Shown here piece by piece: positions 29,134-39,397 of a DNA stretch of 64,000 nucleotides (its first letter is position 1; each line of letters begins with the position of its first letter). The notes beneath the pieces were generated by a model. That model worked only from the letters and a program-made list of their open reading frames with translations, was not told the origin of the DNA and did no database searches. A program made the position numbers and the translations under genes. Source of the stretch: Chlamydoabsidia padenii (taxonomy: Eukaryota; Mucoromycota; Mucoromycetes; Mucorales; Cunninghamellaceae); assembly GCA_025330725.1 (NCBI GenBank), contig JAIWND010000003.1:992001-1056000 (forward strand), written 5' to 3'.

Positions 29134-30524
29134 TTAAGCAGAGTGAAGAGTTTCCAAGAACTTCTTGGAAGCGGCAGTGGAGGCACCCTTCTTGGTAACT
29201 TGGGGCTTGGCGACCTTACCAGCATCACGCTTTTGTTGAGCAATGATTTCAGCACGACGAAGGACTTGAGCATAAGGGTTAAGACGGTTCATGACACCTT
29301 GGTTGCGGAGAGGGTTCTTCTTTTGGGTGAAGGGACGCTTGACGGTCTTGGGGCCAGCAGCACGGACAACGGATTGGATTTCTTGAGAGTTGATCAAACG
29401 AGTGACATCAGGGTTGGTCATGATGTTATCGGGCAAGACATAGTTCTTCTTGAAAGTAGAGGGCTTTTCATAAGTACCATAGATATCATCCAACAAGGCA
29501 AAGGCACCTTGAGTCCAGATGATGAAACGACCCAAATGACCACCAGGGGCCAATTGCAACAAGTTGAGGCGACGGACATTGACGACTTCGACACCGGGCA
29601 AGTTACGGAAGGCCTTGACGATACCATTGTCTTCGTTGTAGATGACAAGAGGACCACGACGTTGACGATGACGACGGTTTCGGAGCTTACCCTTACCAGC
29701 ACGGATCTTGCGAGAGTTGGAGACCTTGACAACATCAGCATAGGCTTCGAGAGACTTCAAGAGAGCAACGGCTTCCTTGGTCTTGGTGAATTTTTCGGTA
29801 GCATCAGAGACAACGAGAGGGACTTCTTCGATCTTTTCCACACGGTGACCACGAGCCATGACCAAAGCAGGAAGAGCAGAAGCGGCCAAAGCAGAAGCAG
29901 TGGCGAAACGCTTTTGGTTCAAGTTGGTCTTGATGTGCCACTTGCGCCAGACCTAAATACACAGCAAAAAGGCGTTAATCATTATATACATACACCGTTT
30001 TTTTTCTCTCTCTCTCTCTCTCTCTCTTACCTTGGTAGGAGCAAACATACGACCACCACGACACATGTTACCGAAAGCAGCTTGACCAGCACGGTGAGTA
30101 CCAGAACCGTTGACACGAGGAATACGAGCAACAGCACGACCAGTACCCCAAGATTCAGCAGAGGTTTGTTCACCAGCCTTGGAGGACACAGCATAAGCTT
30201 GACGCTTGTTCTTGGCCATGTTGGTGTGGACATGGTTCACAATGTCAGGACGAATAGGAGCCTTGAAGACAGCAGGGAGAGGGACAGTAGCATCGCTGGC
30301 CTTGCCGGATTCGGCGAACACGCTGATAACTTGACGGGTAGCCTACATTTACATTCATAAAAAAAAAAAAAGGAGGAAGCATGTTAGTCATTGTTCATCC
30401 TTGATAAAATCAAAGCATCCATCAACCCAGCCGTTCATCCATCCATCCATTCGTATCTTTTATCCGTCCAATTGTATATCCATATGTAATCGTAGTCGGT
30501 TGAATTCTATATTGTACATACCAT
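29134..30524 (-). CDS. RPL4: 60S ribosomal protein uL4 (L4/L1 family)
   Basis: Three exons: 30524-30522 (exactly the ATG), 30342-30031 and 29952-29134, giving 377 residues starting [10 protein letters not shown]. Signatures include [20 protein letters not shown], the loop with [20 protein letters not shown] and [14 protein letters not shown], and [20 protein letters not shown]. uL4 is an assembly-critical large-subunit protein whose long loop lines the peptide exit tunnel. The start was fixed by a GTATGT donor directly after ATG and in-phase joining to the conserved frame; without it no ATG precedes the conserved block. The C-terminal tail is Lys/Ala-rich and somewhat shorter than in animals. 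The motif TTCAATTCCCGC lies 86 nt upstream. A long open frame on the opposite strand is only a codon-bias shadow. Confidence 0.97.
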
Positions 30525-31601
30525 TTCAAGATATAAAGGTAAAGAGAAAGAAACAAAAAGGGAACTGGGCAAATTTCGGGTCACTTAACTCTTGCCCTAT
30601 GCACCATTATTCAATTCCCGCTTTTCGAACACCGCTTTCAGCGGAAAAGAGTAAATTTAATTTTTCGTCGATTAAAGTAAACCTTGGCCCGAGTGGCTTC
30701 CTATAGGCTTCATCTCATTAATGCGAACTATGATGGTTAATGTCCTATATAAGATTGTTATAATTTGACAATACATGGGTTATGATCATCTGATTTTTTC
30801 TTTTTCACATCATATAAAAGAGCTTTTTAAATTCTTTTCCTTTAACAAACAACAACAACTTGTCAGTCAATTCTTGGATGAGAATATGTCTGGCACCCCT
30901 CCTTTGAGAGGGATGGGTACGGGGCTTCGGCCAATGGTAAGTGAAAAATAAAAGGAAACCCACATACTTCCCACATAATATTAACTGATATTTCATCCTC
31001 CGCTTATTCGACGAAAAATTCAAGTTACCCAGCGGAAAATCATCCATGACACTCTTGTTAGCATATATGATTTTGAACAAAGAAAAACTAGTACTAATCA
31101 AAGATATATCTTATCTAGTGTTTGTTCAGGCTGCATGAAAGAGATACTTGGCTGGTGCCAAAGGGCATGGATCAAAAAAGTTCCCAAGGAGATCCAAGCA
31201 AAAAAGCATACCAGTATCTTTTACATAGTGAATAGTATGATCATTGTCTTACTCTGGGTCTTTCTATCAAAAAGATACACACATAAGGTTTCAAAGTAGT
31301 CTGAGTAGTTATGTTATGATAGATAGAGTGCATAAAGCAACAAAGTAAACTTTTCAAATCCCGATCAATGCAAAGGGGTCCACATATATGCTAATCTCGG
31401 TCACTACATATGGGAAGCAATCAAACACCATCGCTCCTTTCCCAACATAACAAAGAAAAAATCATCCGGTGAATGGGAATATAGATGAAGAGACACCAGT
31501 AAACAACCTGTTTTCCTACCATTATTATAAAAGCCCCACTATTTAAAGACATATCCCATAAAAAAAAACATGTTTATTATAAATGGTATGACTAGGAAGG
31601 A
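30525..31601. other. Gap upstream of uL4
   Basis: About 1.1 kb. It holds TTCAATTCCCGC (30610-30621, uL4 promoter side) and TTCAAATCCCGA (31353-31364), which is not close to any gene I can define. No coding sequence is supported. Confidence 0.5.
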
Positions 31602-33094
31602 CTACGACAAGGCAAAATCCATATGATCAAAGCGATCCTGATCAAAAAGTTCAGCAGATACCACCCGACCATCAAAATACCTTCCATTCAAATCATGAAT
31701 AGCATCCAAAGCAGACTGAGGATGAGCAAACTTGATAAATATTTTAACCCCGCCTTGTTGATGGACTACACATTGTTCGACCTTGCCATACTTTTCACAT
31801 TCTTCGGCCGTTTCTTGTTCCAGTTGATCGTCAATGTCTTCCACCATATTCTTGAGCACGATCACCCTACCAGGTTGACGCAAAATGACACCACTGCCAT
31901 CACCATGAGCTTGGACTTTCAATGCTTCCCGAATTCCATCTTCACCACGTCCAAGTCCTTGATAGAAAAAAATAAAAAATAAAAAGAGAGGGAGAGTATT
32001 AGATATCAGTCATTATTCCTTTTAATTATATTTATGTATATTTAAATACCTTGTCCTTCTTGCCAGCCATACTTGTTCATCATCTTCCAAGCCGCACTTC
32101 CAGTGTTCAATGGAGTTTCGGCGGTTTGTCTATAAGAAGAAAGATTCAGTCCATCTATCTGTCTTTTTTATCGATTTGATTTTTACCTTGGTGGGTTTTG
32201 AGACATCATGGCTCTCCTATTGTAAGCATCATCACCTGATTCCTGGATATAAGTATTAGTTGGTGGTGGTGGTGGTGGTGATGGTGATCTGGATACTGTG
32301 TTGTATAATTCTGGAGGAGGAGCATATCCACCTATTATTAAAAAAAAAAGGGGGGGGAGGATGATGAGTTTACATACATTCTATTCTTCTTTACTTACGT
32401 TTAGGTCGTCTTGGACTGGGTGATCGAGAAGAGGCATCTGATTGATAAGAGTGTCTTCGTTCTTGTCGTCGGATGATGTCGATTTCTTCCTTGTATTGTT
32501 CATAATCTGTCGGTTTTAATGGATCATAGTCTTCATATAGGTCAATGGGTGGAGGTCCTTGGTTTTGTACCGCCTTGTTTTTTTGCTTCTAATAAAATAT
32601 TCATTCAGTTGAACATATTGTTGATTTCCTCTCCCCAATTCTTGATTTACCTTGTTTTGTCGGAATCCATTGACATTGTCTTTTGTAGAAAAGTATGCTT
32701 TTGTTTGTAATGGTCGAAGCACAGGGGATGATTTGATCTGTGATGGTGGTGGTGATGTTGAAGGAGGTGAGACTGGATCTTGTTTATTGACAGTTGTGGT
32801 GGATACAATGGTGGCACCGGCTGGAATCACTGGTTTGAAGAGTTTTGGTTTGGCTTGAATGGTAGGTTTCCGCATCATGGGACGGAACTGTTGTCTGTTG
32901 GACCAGCCTAATAATCACAAAGTAAAAAGAGTATGTTACTAATGGCTATATAGATTCCTTTACAAGTTCTTACCTGCTGTTGATGGTTTAGTCGTGGTTG
33001 AAGCATTATTGTTGGATGTCGTTGTATTTTCTGCTGATTCCCCATTGTCACTCTTCGACTTGGGCGCAGGGAGATCGCCGTACAGGGAAAACAT
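31602..33094 (-). CDS. Splicing factor SPF45/RBM17 homologue (G-patch and UHM)
   Basis: Six exons (33094-32974, 32907-32651, 32588-32399, 32331-32187, 32129-32050, 31957-31602) give 382 residues. The start MFSLYGDLPAP and the GWSN that follows resemble the human MSLYDDL and GWSKNF. The middle is Pro/Ser-rich with an RS-like region. A G-patch (about residues 250-290) reads MNKYGWQEGQGLGRGEDGIR, and the C-terminal U2AF-homology motif has VIVLKNMVEDIDDQLEQETA, EECEKYGKV and LNGRYFDGRVVSAELF. SPF45 acts at 3' splice sites in the spliceosome through its UHM binding to ULM peptides. The UHM RXF-like motif is seen as GRYFDGR. TTCAAATTCCGA lies 75 nt upstream. Confidence 0.94.
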
Positions 33095-33310
33095 GGAAGA
33101 GAGAGAGAGAGACAAAGAGACACACACACAAAAAAAAAAAAAAAAGATTCCAAATTATACATACATAATTCAAATTCCGACCGGAATCAGTTTGCCGCCA
33201 ACAAAAAAAAAAAATAGTGTGTAGTAAAAATAGAATAATACGTTTATTGTAACAGGAGTAACAGGAGCTAGAGTAAACTAAAGGGAAGGGATGATAATAA
33301 TAATAGTAAG

Positions 33311-33935
33311 TTATTGATAGCCGGAATAACCACCTTGATGAGGGTAGCCTTGTGAAGTAGGAGGATAACCTCCGCCTGCATAATAACCTTGTTGTGGTGG
33401 GTATCCTTGAGGATCAGCGTAAGGTTGTTGGTAATAATTGTCATCTGCTGGATAAGCACCGGTTGTAGGGGGATAAGCACCATATGTAGTTGTGGGAGGA
33501 TAAGCACCAGGTTGTGAATAGGCAGGTTGTTGTGGTTGTTGTGGATGAGCACCACCATAAGCGCCATTTGGAGGGTATGCACCAAAAGAAGCTTGACTCG
33601 CGTTCATAGAAGGAGTACCATAAGGATCCATACCAATAGCAGGAGGAGGAGCACCACCACCATAGGCATCTTGTACATATCCCATACCAGCAGTGTCATG
33701 ACCAGCCCCTTCAGATGCTTCAAATGCAGATGTGAATACAATAACCTTGTCCTTGATAACACATTCGATTTTGATTTCAGTCAAACCAAAGTACATTCGG
33801 ATCGTCATGTTCACTTTTTCCCCTGGTTTCACACCTTCCAATGTTGGCATACGAATTGGGAAATGACCCACTTTTTGAATGCTGGGATGTGAAGTTAAGC
33901 GTGGTGGAGGTCCTTCGCCGTCGAATGCATATAGA

Positions 33936-33981
<46 letters not shown>

Positions 33982-35911
33982 ATGTAAAGTGAGTATAATA
34001 TCCTTCATCATCATTTTAACCTTTCTATTTGTACTTACCAGAATCCGTGTCACTAGGGTAACTAATAACAAATGTTTTCGATACACATTCATCCACCTTG
34101 ACACTTTGACCTTTTTGTACATAAACACTGAATCGTTGTCGACAGTATTTCCGGCCATCCACACCAATGACAGAGTATTCTTCGGGATCAACATCTTGTT
34201 GGAAGATCATCCTAGTTTCCACCCCATAAGTTCTTCGAGACACGCGTTCAGTGATCTGTTGAGGACTGAGACCAAAGTAGACAGCACCACGTACCACGGC
34301 CAGTTCACCACGAGGAGGTACACCTATCATGCCTACTCTGTTGGCAAATACTTCTTCCACACGACGGAATAGATAGTTTGATTGACCAAAACCACCCACC
34401 AAGAAGATGGCTTCCAGATTCACGGATTGGCTGAGTTGACCTTCGATCAATTGCAAGACCTGGACAATAACGGGTTCAAATACTTGATCACAGAGTTCTT
34501 GTGCAGGTAGGCAGATAGATCCATTTTCCAACCCGATGGATTCGTCCGTCAAATCACCTAATCCCATTGATGCTGGTAAGTCCAAAAAGTGGTCTTCGTA
34601 TCCATCAAATTCAGGCTATTATATAAAGATGATGAGGATTAATTTCTTTTTTCACTTTTATACTGTCTATATCATCCCCTCCCCCTTACCTTGATGATGT
34701 TGACAAATGTATCCATAATATGTTCCATTGCTGTATCATTGATTGATCCAAGATGAGAGAATTTCCTTTTAATGTATTCCCGCATATTGACATCCAAGAA
34801 AGCCGAACCACAAGATCCACCATGACCATTTGTGACTTCCTTAAGAGTACGCCTAATAGAAGGGGGGTATATAAAGTTAGTTAGAGAGAGAGAGAGAGAG
34901 AGAGAGGATTTTTTTTGTGTACTTACTTTTGCCCAGGTTGTTGATCGATTTCAAAGACAATCAAATCCACCGTACCACCACCAGCATCACAAATCATAAA
35001 TCGTTGTCCATGAGCCAAATTGAATTGTTCTGATTTCTTTTCGCAATACAAAGCAGCCGCTTCAGGTTCAGAGATCAACATGAGTCGTTCGGGATGATCA
35101 GAGCGTAACACTAAACCAGCACGGATAGCTGCTTCACGAGTAGCCGCCTTGGCACGATCACTCCACATGGCTGGGACAGTAAGACACTAACGAGGATGAC
35201 GACAAAATATCAAGTTAGTTAGTTATACATACATATATATTGGTATCTTTATTGTCTACTTACGTATCGGAATTTGCTTTGATCATAATTACCAGCGAAT
35301 CCTTTTAAAAGTTCACTCTTAACATGATCATGGAAGGACCGTAGATAGTCAGCAATCACATCAATCACATTCAAACCATTAGGCAAAGTATCTTGTGTGT
35401 CGTCCATTAAAAATAACTTGAATTTGGACATGAGAAGATAATCTTGACTGTTTGGTTTCATAGCAATACGTCGAGCAGCATGACCCCAATCCACTAACGC
35501 AGTTGATCCTTTTCGGTAAAGTGCCAGGGAAGGTGTCTATTAAATAAGTTTTCATGTTTTAGTATTGTCGTCAATAGTCCCTTTTATTTTTACCTTTGGA
35601 TAAATGTTGTTGTTCTGTTTGGGCCTATCAAAAAAACAAAAAACAAAAAAAAAAAGCAGTGGAAGGTGAGTGTCTATTGTATATATATTTATGTCGAATC
35701 TTTTACCATTTCACAATATCAAATACTTCTTCATTCTGTGCAAATGCATAACAACAACCCGAGTACGTCGTACCTATAAAAGATGATGGGAAACACCGAG
35801 AATGTAAGTACAATAGCAATTAGTGGATTGCTTTTTGTTTTATAGGGTCTTACCGAAATCGATACCGACAATGACAGGATAATCTGCAAAGTTAAAACCG
35901 CCACCTTCCAT
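33311..35911 (-). CDS. HSPA12-like Hsp70-family protein with Pro/Gly/Tyr-rich tail
   Basis: A multi-exon minus-strand gene, ATG at 35911 (MEGGGFNFADYP) and TAA at 33311. The Hsp70-type ATPase fold is seen as GIDFGTTYSG (phosphate 1), LTVPAMWSDRAKAATREAA, LISEPEAAALYC, ICDAGGGTVDLIVFE (phosphate 2) and IFLVGGFGQSNYL (adenosine motif). There is no canonical substrate-binding domain; a divergent beta-rich segment follows. The last ~130 residues are low complexity with repeated AYPP, GYPPQQGY and GGYP motifs, like annexin A7/A11 tails. HSPA12-type proteins are poorly understood Hsp70 relatives expanded in many fungi. The tail could drive condensation or membrane contact; this is inference. TCGGGATTTGAA lies 112 nt upstream. 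Confidence 0.88.
34882..34906 (+). repeat. (AG)n dinucleotide run
   Basis: About twelve AG units inside an intron of the HSPA12-like gene. Confidence 0.85.
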
Positions 35912-36735
35912 CTTTAATCAATTGATAAAGTAGGAAGTAAAATTGAACAAGTAGGGAAAGGAAGAGAAAAAAAAAAAAAAGTAAGGAGAAAAGAGAAAAA
36001 ATAGGTCGCCCACTACGGATTATCGGGATTTGAAAATAAGGATTTTTTTCGCTCAGAACAAAAATAACTTTTCGATATCTTTACGGGTTAGTTCATTGAT
36101 CTGGGTTTATCAATCATACTTTGATGATATTAATACGCACCTTCCTTTTGGAATACCATATCCTTATGACTGGATTGGTATTCATCGTTCCTTGGCATCG
36201 TCATACTTGCCAACAACAGATGAGACAAAAAATCGAATAGAAAAAAATAAAAGAAGCTTGAAAGTATTTCCAATCGCCGATTTAATAATATCCAATCAAA
36301 TAGCAATGGACTCTTACCTTCCTTGGATAATGCCATGCACGATCGACTTGAGGAGAGAGGCATTCATACAATGAAAACTACTCCACGAGGTGAACTTAAT
36401 TACTTGATTCATGCATTCTCAAGTTGAAGAAAATGCGAGCGGATGTTAAAATAAAGAATATTCCCCCTTTATCCTTAGAACCCTTTTTACAGGTCCGGCT
36501 AGATAAAAAAAAAAAGGGACTTTGTCAAGGTGAAACAAAGAATCTCAAGTGGTTATTGGTGTGCTCAGGCACTGCCAATCATAACTACAGTGAGTTCGAA
36601 AAGAGAAAAAAAACACAGGGACCATTGATCCGATTTATAAACGATTAGGTTGGGGGAGGACCGGAGGGTTAAAATAAAGTTTCAATTTTTTTTTTCTCTT
36701 CCTTGTTCTTTTCTTCTATAATCATTACACACCCA
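35912..36735. promoter_or_regulatory. Divergent promoter region: HSPA12-like (-) and methyltransferase (+)
   Basis: 824 nt shared by two divergently transcribed genes. TCGGGATTTGAA (36023-36034) is close to the HSPA12-like ATG. Weaker GCGGATGTTAAAAT (about 36428) and a T-rich run before 36720 are on the methyltransferase side. No gene is supported inside it. Confidence 0.45.
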
Positions 36736-38301
36736 ATGGGAAACACAGAGTCCCAACCAGCCTTGTCCGAAACGGTGGTCTCCACTTTACCTAAACGAAC
36801 ACAACAACGTCTGTCACAAGTAGCAAGACACCATCAACCTTCGTCATTTAGTTTTTTTGAAGCAGCAGCAGTGGCCAATACACCAGGACCCAAATCAACC
36901 ATCTCACCACGGAAACCTAACTCTGAAAAAACCAACTCTACTAAATCAATGGAGAAGAAAAGTAACAGTCATGTTACCACTTCATCGTCCATACGGGAAT
37001 CCATCTTGTCTCTTTCGGACGGACGACAATTACAACTCTTTTATTCCGAACTTGGTGGACGACGATACTTGACAAGTCCTGGTACTCATTATCTCTTACC
37101 TGTTGACGACGATGAAGCTGATCGTATTGTTATATTGGTAAAGAAGAAGAAGAAAGGGGGGGATAGTATGTAGGTTTGTAGTAATCCATTTCTTGTAGCA
37201 CTTTTTACTTAAATATGCTTTTAAAGGGAACATTATTGCACCCATTGTATCAAAACTAAAACAATCCAAAGCTCAAGTGTTGGATATTGGCTGTGGTGGG
37301 GGTACATGGTAAGTGATTATTCTCTTTCAATGCCATCGCATAATCCACTCACTCTTTCTTCTTCTATTTCTTCTTCTAGGTTACTGGAAATGGCAGCAGA
37401 CTATCCTGCAGCAGGTAATATAAAGAAGAAGGAGTTGGATATGAATAGGTATGGTTTACTGAATTGGATTTAAATGATACATAGAATTCTATGGTATCGA
37501 TCTCTTACCGATTTTCCCAAAGGATGTCAAACAAAACAATGCTCACTTTAGTCAACACAACTTTTTGGTATCTCTTCCCTTCCCAGACAGCACATTGGAC
37601 TTTGTGCACCTACGATTCATGTTGGCGCTACTCACACCAAATCAACTAGGTACCATTCTTCGTGAAGTATCAAGAGTATTGAAACCATTGGGAACCATCG
37701 AAATTGTAGATGTTGATCTACGAATCCAACGACCTGGATCATTATGTCAATCTATACTAAATGAAGAATGTAAGTAACTGTGTAATAGGATGATGATAAT
37801 GATGATGGAAAAGGCTAACGAGGTATATTTGATATAGTGCATCGTGCCTTTTCACGCCATGACATACAATTATTACAAAGCCATCAACTATCAACGATTC
37901 TCATGTCACCCAATTATGGATTTGTGGAAATCAATCAACAGCAAGTAACTATTCCTCTCGGTTGGGGTGGTCAGGTCGGTCAAGTTCATGCTCAAACCAC
38001 CGAATCCTTCCTCAAATCATTATCACCTAGTGTCCGGGATTCTATAGTCACACCTCCACCTACTTGGCAACCCGACGCACAAGGATTGTCTGATACCGTC
38101 ATCGAACAGGCCATGAAGGAATGTCTGCGGCATCAATCCTACCTCAACTGGTTTGTGTGTTATGCTCAAAAATCACTTGTGCCTCCTAATGCCCTATCAA
38201 GCAAATCATCGTCCATCGCTTCCACCGTGTCACAACCTGTCATCCTGCCCGAAGGGAACTGGGAAACTATCGATCATTTTATAGATGGGTTTACTGATTA
38301 G
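36736..38301 (+). CDS. Class I SAM-dependent methyltransferase with possible N-myristoylation signal
   Basis: Five exons (36736-37165, 37227-37308, 37380-37414, 37485-37769, 37838-38301) give 431 residues. The first ~105 are Ser/Thr/Pro/Lys-rich; the start MGNTESQP fits an N-myristoylation consensus (Gly2, Ser6). The catalytic domain shows motif I VLDIGCGGGTWLLEMA, motif II-like FYGIDLLP, and post-motif FPDSTLDFVHLRFMLALL with ILREVSRVLKPLGTIEIVDVD. This is the layout of the small-molecule or LaeA/UMTA-like methyltransferase group common in fungi. The substrate is unknown. Exon 1 is taken to use GTATGT at 37166 because this keeps the phase with exon 2; an earlier GTAAAG at 37138 does not. If myristoylated the protein would be membrane-associated. 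Confidence 0.85.
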
Positions 38302-38583
38302 ACTGTAATATAGATGTTTTTTTTTAATTTTTAGCCTTTTTTCTTTACTTTTATACCTCTTTACTACTCATACAATAAAATCATATTACATCTTCTCTTC
38401 ATTGTTGTCAAACATGGGTGGTGGTGGGGGAAAAAGTGGTGGTGGTACTACATTTGTGTTCCCATAAAATAAAAAACGTGGGAAATATCCATAATCATAC
38501 ACAAAGACAAGAGTACAAACAAATATATTTTTATTATAAAAGATTACATCAAATTAAAAAAAGCTATACTATAAATAAAACAA

Positions 38584-39117
38584 TCAAGACAAGATGGCTA
38601 AACCCTGATGAGCTTCAGCCAGTTGAGCCTCCAACACCTTGATCCGTTCCGTCAAATCCAATGTTTTTGATTCCAGGCCAGATTTCTCCATTGCCAATAC
38701 AGAGATTCGGGTAGCAAGACCATTGTTTTCAGATTCCAAGGTAGCCACACGTGCTTCCAATGTTTCCATCTTGACCATCTTCTTCAAGCGAGACCGACGT
38801 GCCGCATCCGTATTCTTTTGCCGTTTTAATGCCAGGTCTTCTGGTTCTTCGGGTTGTTTCCGTTTCCTCATTGGCGGTGGTGGTGGCGGTAGCGGCAGCA
38901 AATGATGAGCGGGTGCAATGGCTCGGTAGGATGTTTGTTTGTTGTTGCTGGTTAGATCGGGTGTGCTTGGTGGACTGGGTGGAAGATGATGTGGTGTGAT
39001 CAAGTCGCATTCCCATTCGTTTGTTGGTGGAATAAAAGTACCACCAAAGAGATAAGTTGCTAAAGCATCCGGATCCAGCAATAGATCATTGTTAATGTAA
39101 AAGTTGTTGTTGTTCAT
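38584..39117 (-). CDS. GCN4/CPC1/ATF4-type bZIP transcription factor
   Basis: A single-exon minus-strand gene for 177 residues. The N-terminus is Asn-rich (MNNNNFYINNDLLL) with an acidic/aromatic activation-like segment, then Pro-rich runs. The basic region DLALKRQKNTDAARRSRLKK is close to that of GCN4 (NTEAARRSR core), followed by a leucine zipper (METLEARVATLESEN, and further heptads to LEAQLAEAHQGL). GCN4/CPC1 factors activate amino-acid biosynthesis genes through TGACTCA-type sites on starvation. The leader contains two upstream ORFs, the second overlapping the main start, which suggests translational control through eIF2alpha phosphorylation. TTCAAACCCCGC lies 427 nt upstream of the main ATG, consistent with a long leader. 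Confidence 0.93.
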   Translation of the reverse strand: MNNNNFYINNDLLLDPDALATYLFGGTFIPPTNEWECDLITPHHLPPSPPSTPDLTSNNKQTSYRAIAPAHHLLPLPPPPPPMRKRKQPEEPEDLALKRQKNTDAARRSRLKKMVKMETLEARVATLESENNGLATRISVLAMEKSGLESKTLDLTERIKVLEAQLAEAHQGLAILS

Positions 39118-39280
39118 GGTGGCTTGGGTGTTGGTTTACAGGAGTATCTTGTTGTTGTTGTTGGGTTGTTTTCTTTCTGGTGCAGGTGGAAGGTTCGTCA
39201 GTACAATAAGAGAAGAATGGGCTGGTAGGGCGGTTTCTGGGTAGTGTAAGAGGTTTGGTTGAGACAATAAAGGCACACAT
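39092..39280 (-). promoter_or_regulatory. Upstream ORF 2 of the bZIP gene, overlapping the main start
   Basis: A 62-codon ORF (ATG at 39280) in a different frame from the bZIP ORF. It starts 163 nt upstream of the main ATG (39117) and ends 26 nt inside the bZIP ORF, so ribosomes translating it would bypass the main start. Its peptide is Thr/Gln/His-rich without domains. The regulatory role is inferred from comparison with ATF4 uORF2. Confidence 0.6.
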
Positions 39281-39376
39281 CGACAAGGAGACAAAGAGTT
39301 TTAAAGAGATGAGACGTATTTAGATTTAAAAGAATATAGACACACAATGATGATAGGGTAAGTGAAGACGAGGAAT

Positions 39377-39397
39377 TTAAATAACAATAGAAACCAT
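39377..39397 (-). promoter_or_regulatory. Upstream ORF 1 of the bZIP gene (6 codons plus stop)
   Basis: ATG GTT TCT ATT GTT ATT TAA, ending 96 nt before the uORF2 start. A short first uORF at this distance from an overlapping second uORF is the ATF4-type reinitiation layout. The transcription start is not known but the CT-rich leader extends beyond this point. Confidence 0.5.

Noticed and set aside
29143..30360. 405-residue open frame on the plus strand
   Set aside because: It is antisense to uL4, includes uL4 intron sequence, is Ser/Thr/Leu-rich from reversed codon bias, and matches no family.
38729..39016. Out-of-frame ORFs inside the bZIP gene
   Set aside because: Shadows of the bZIP coding sequence, produced by its repetitive Pro/Gly codons.
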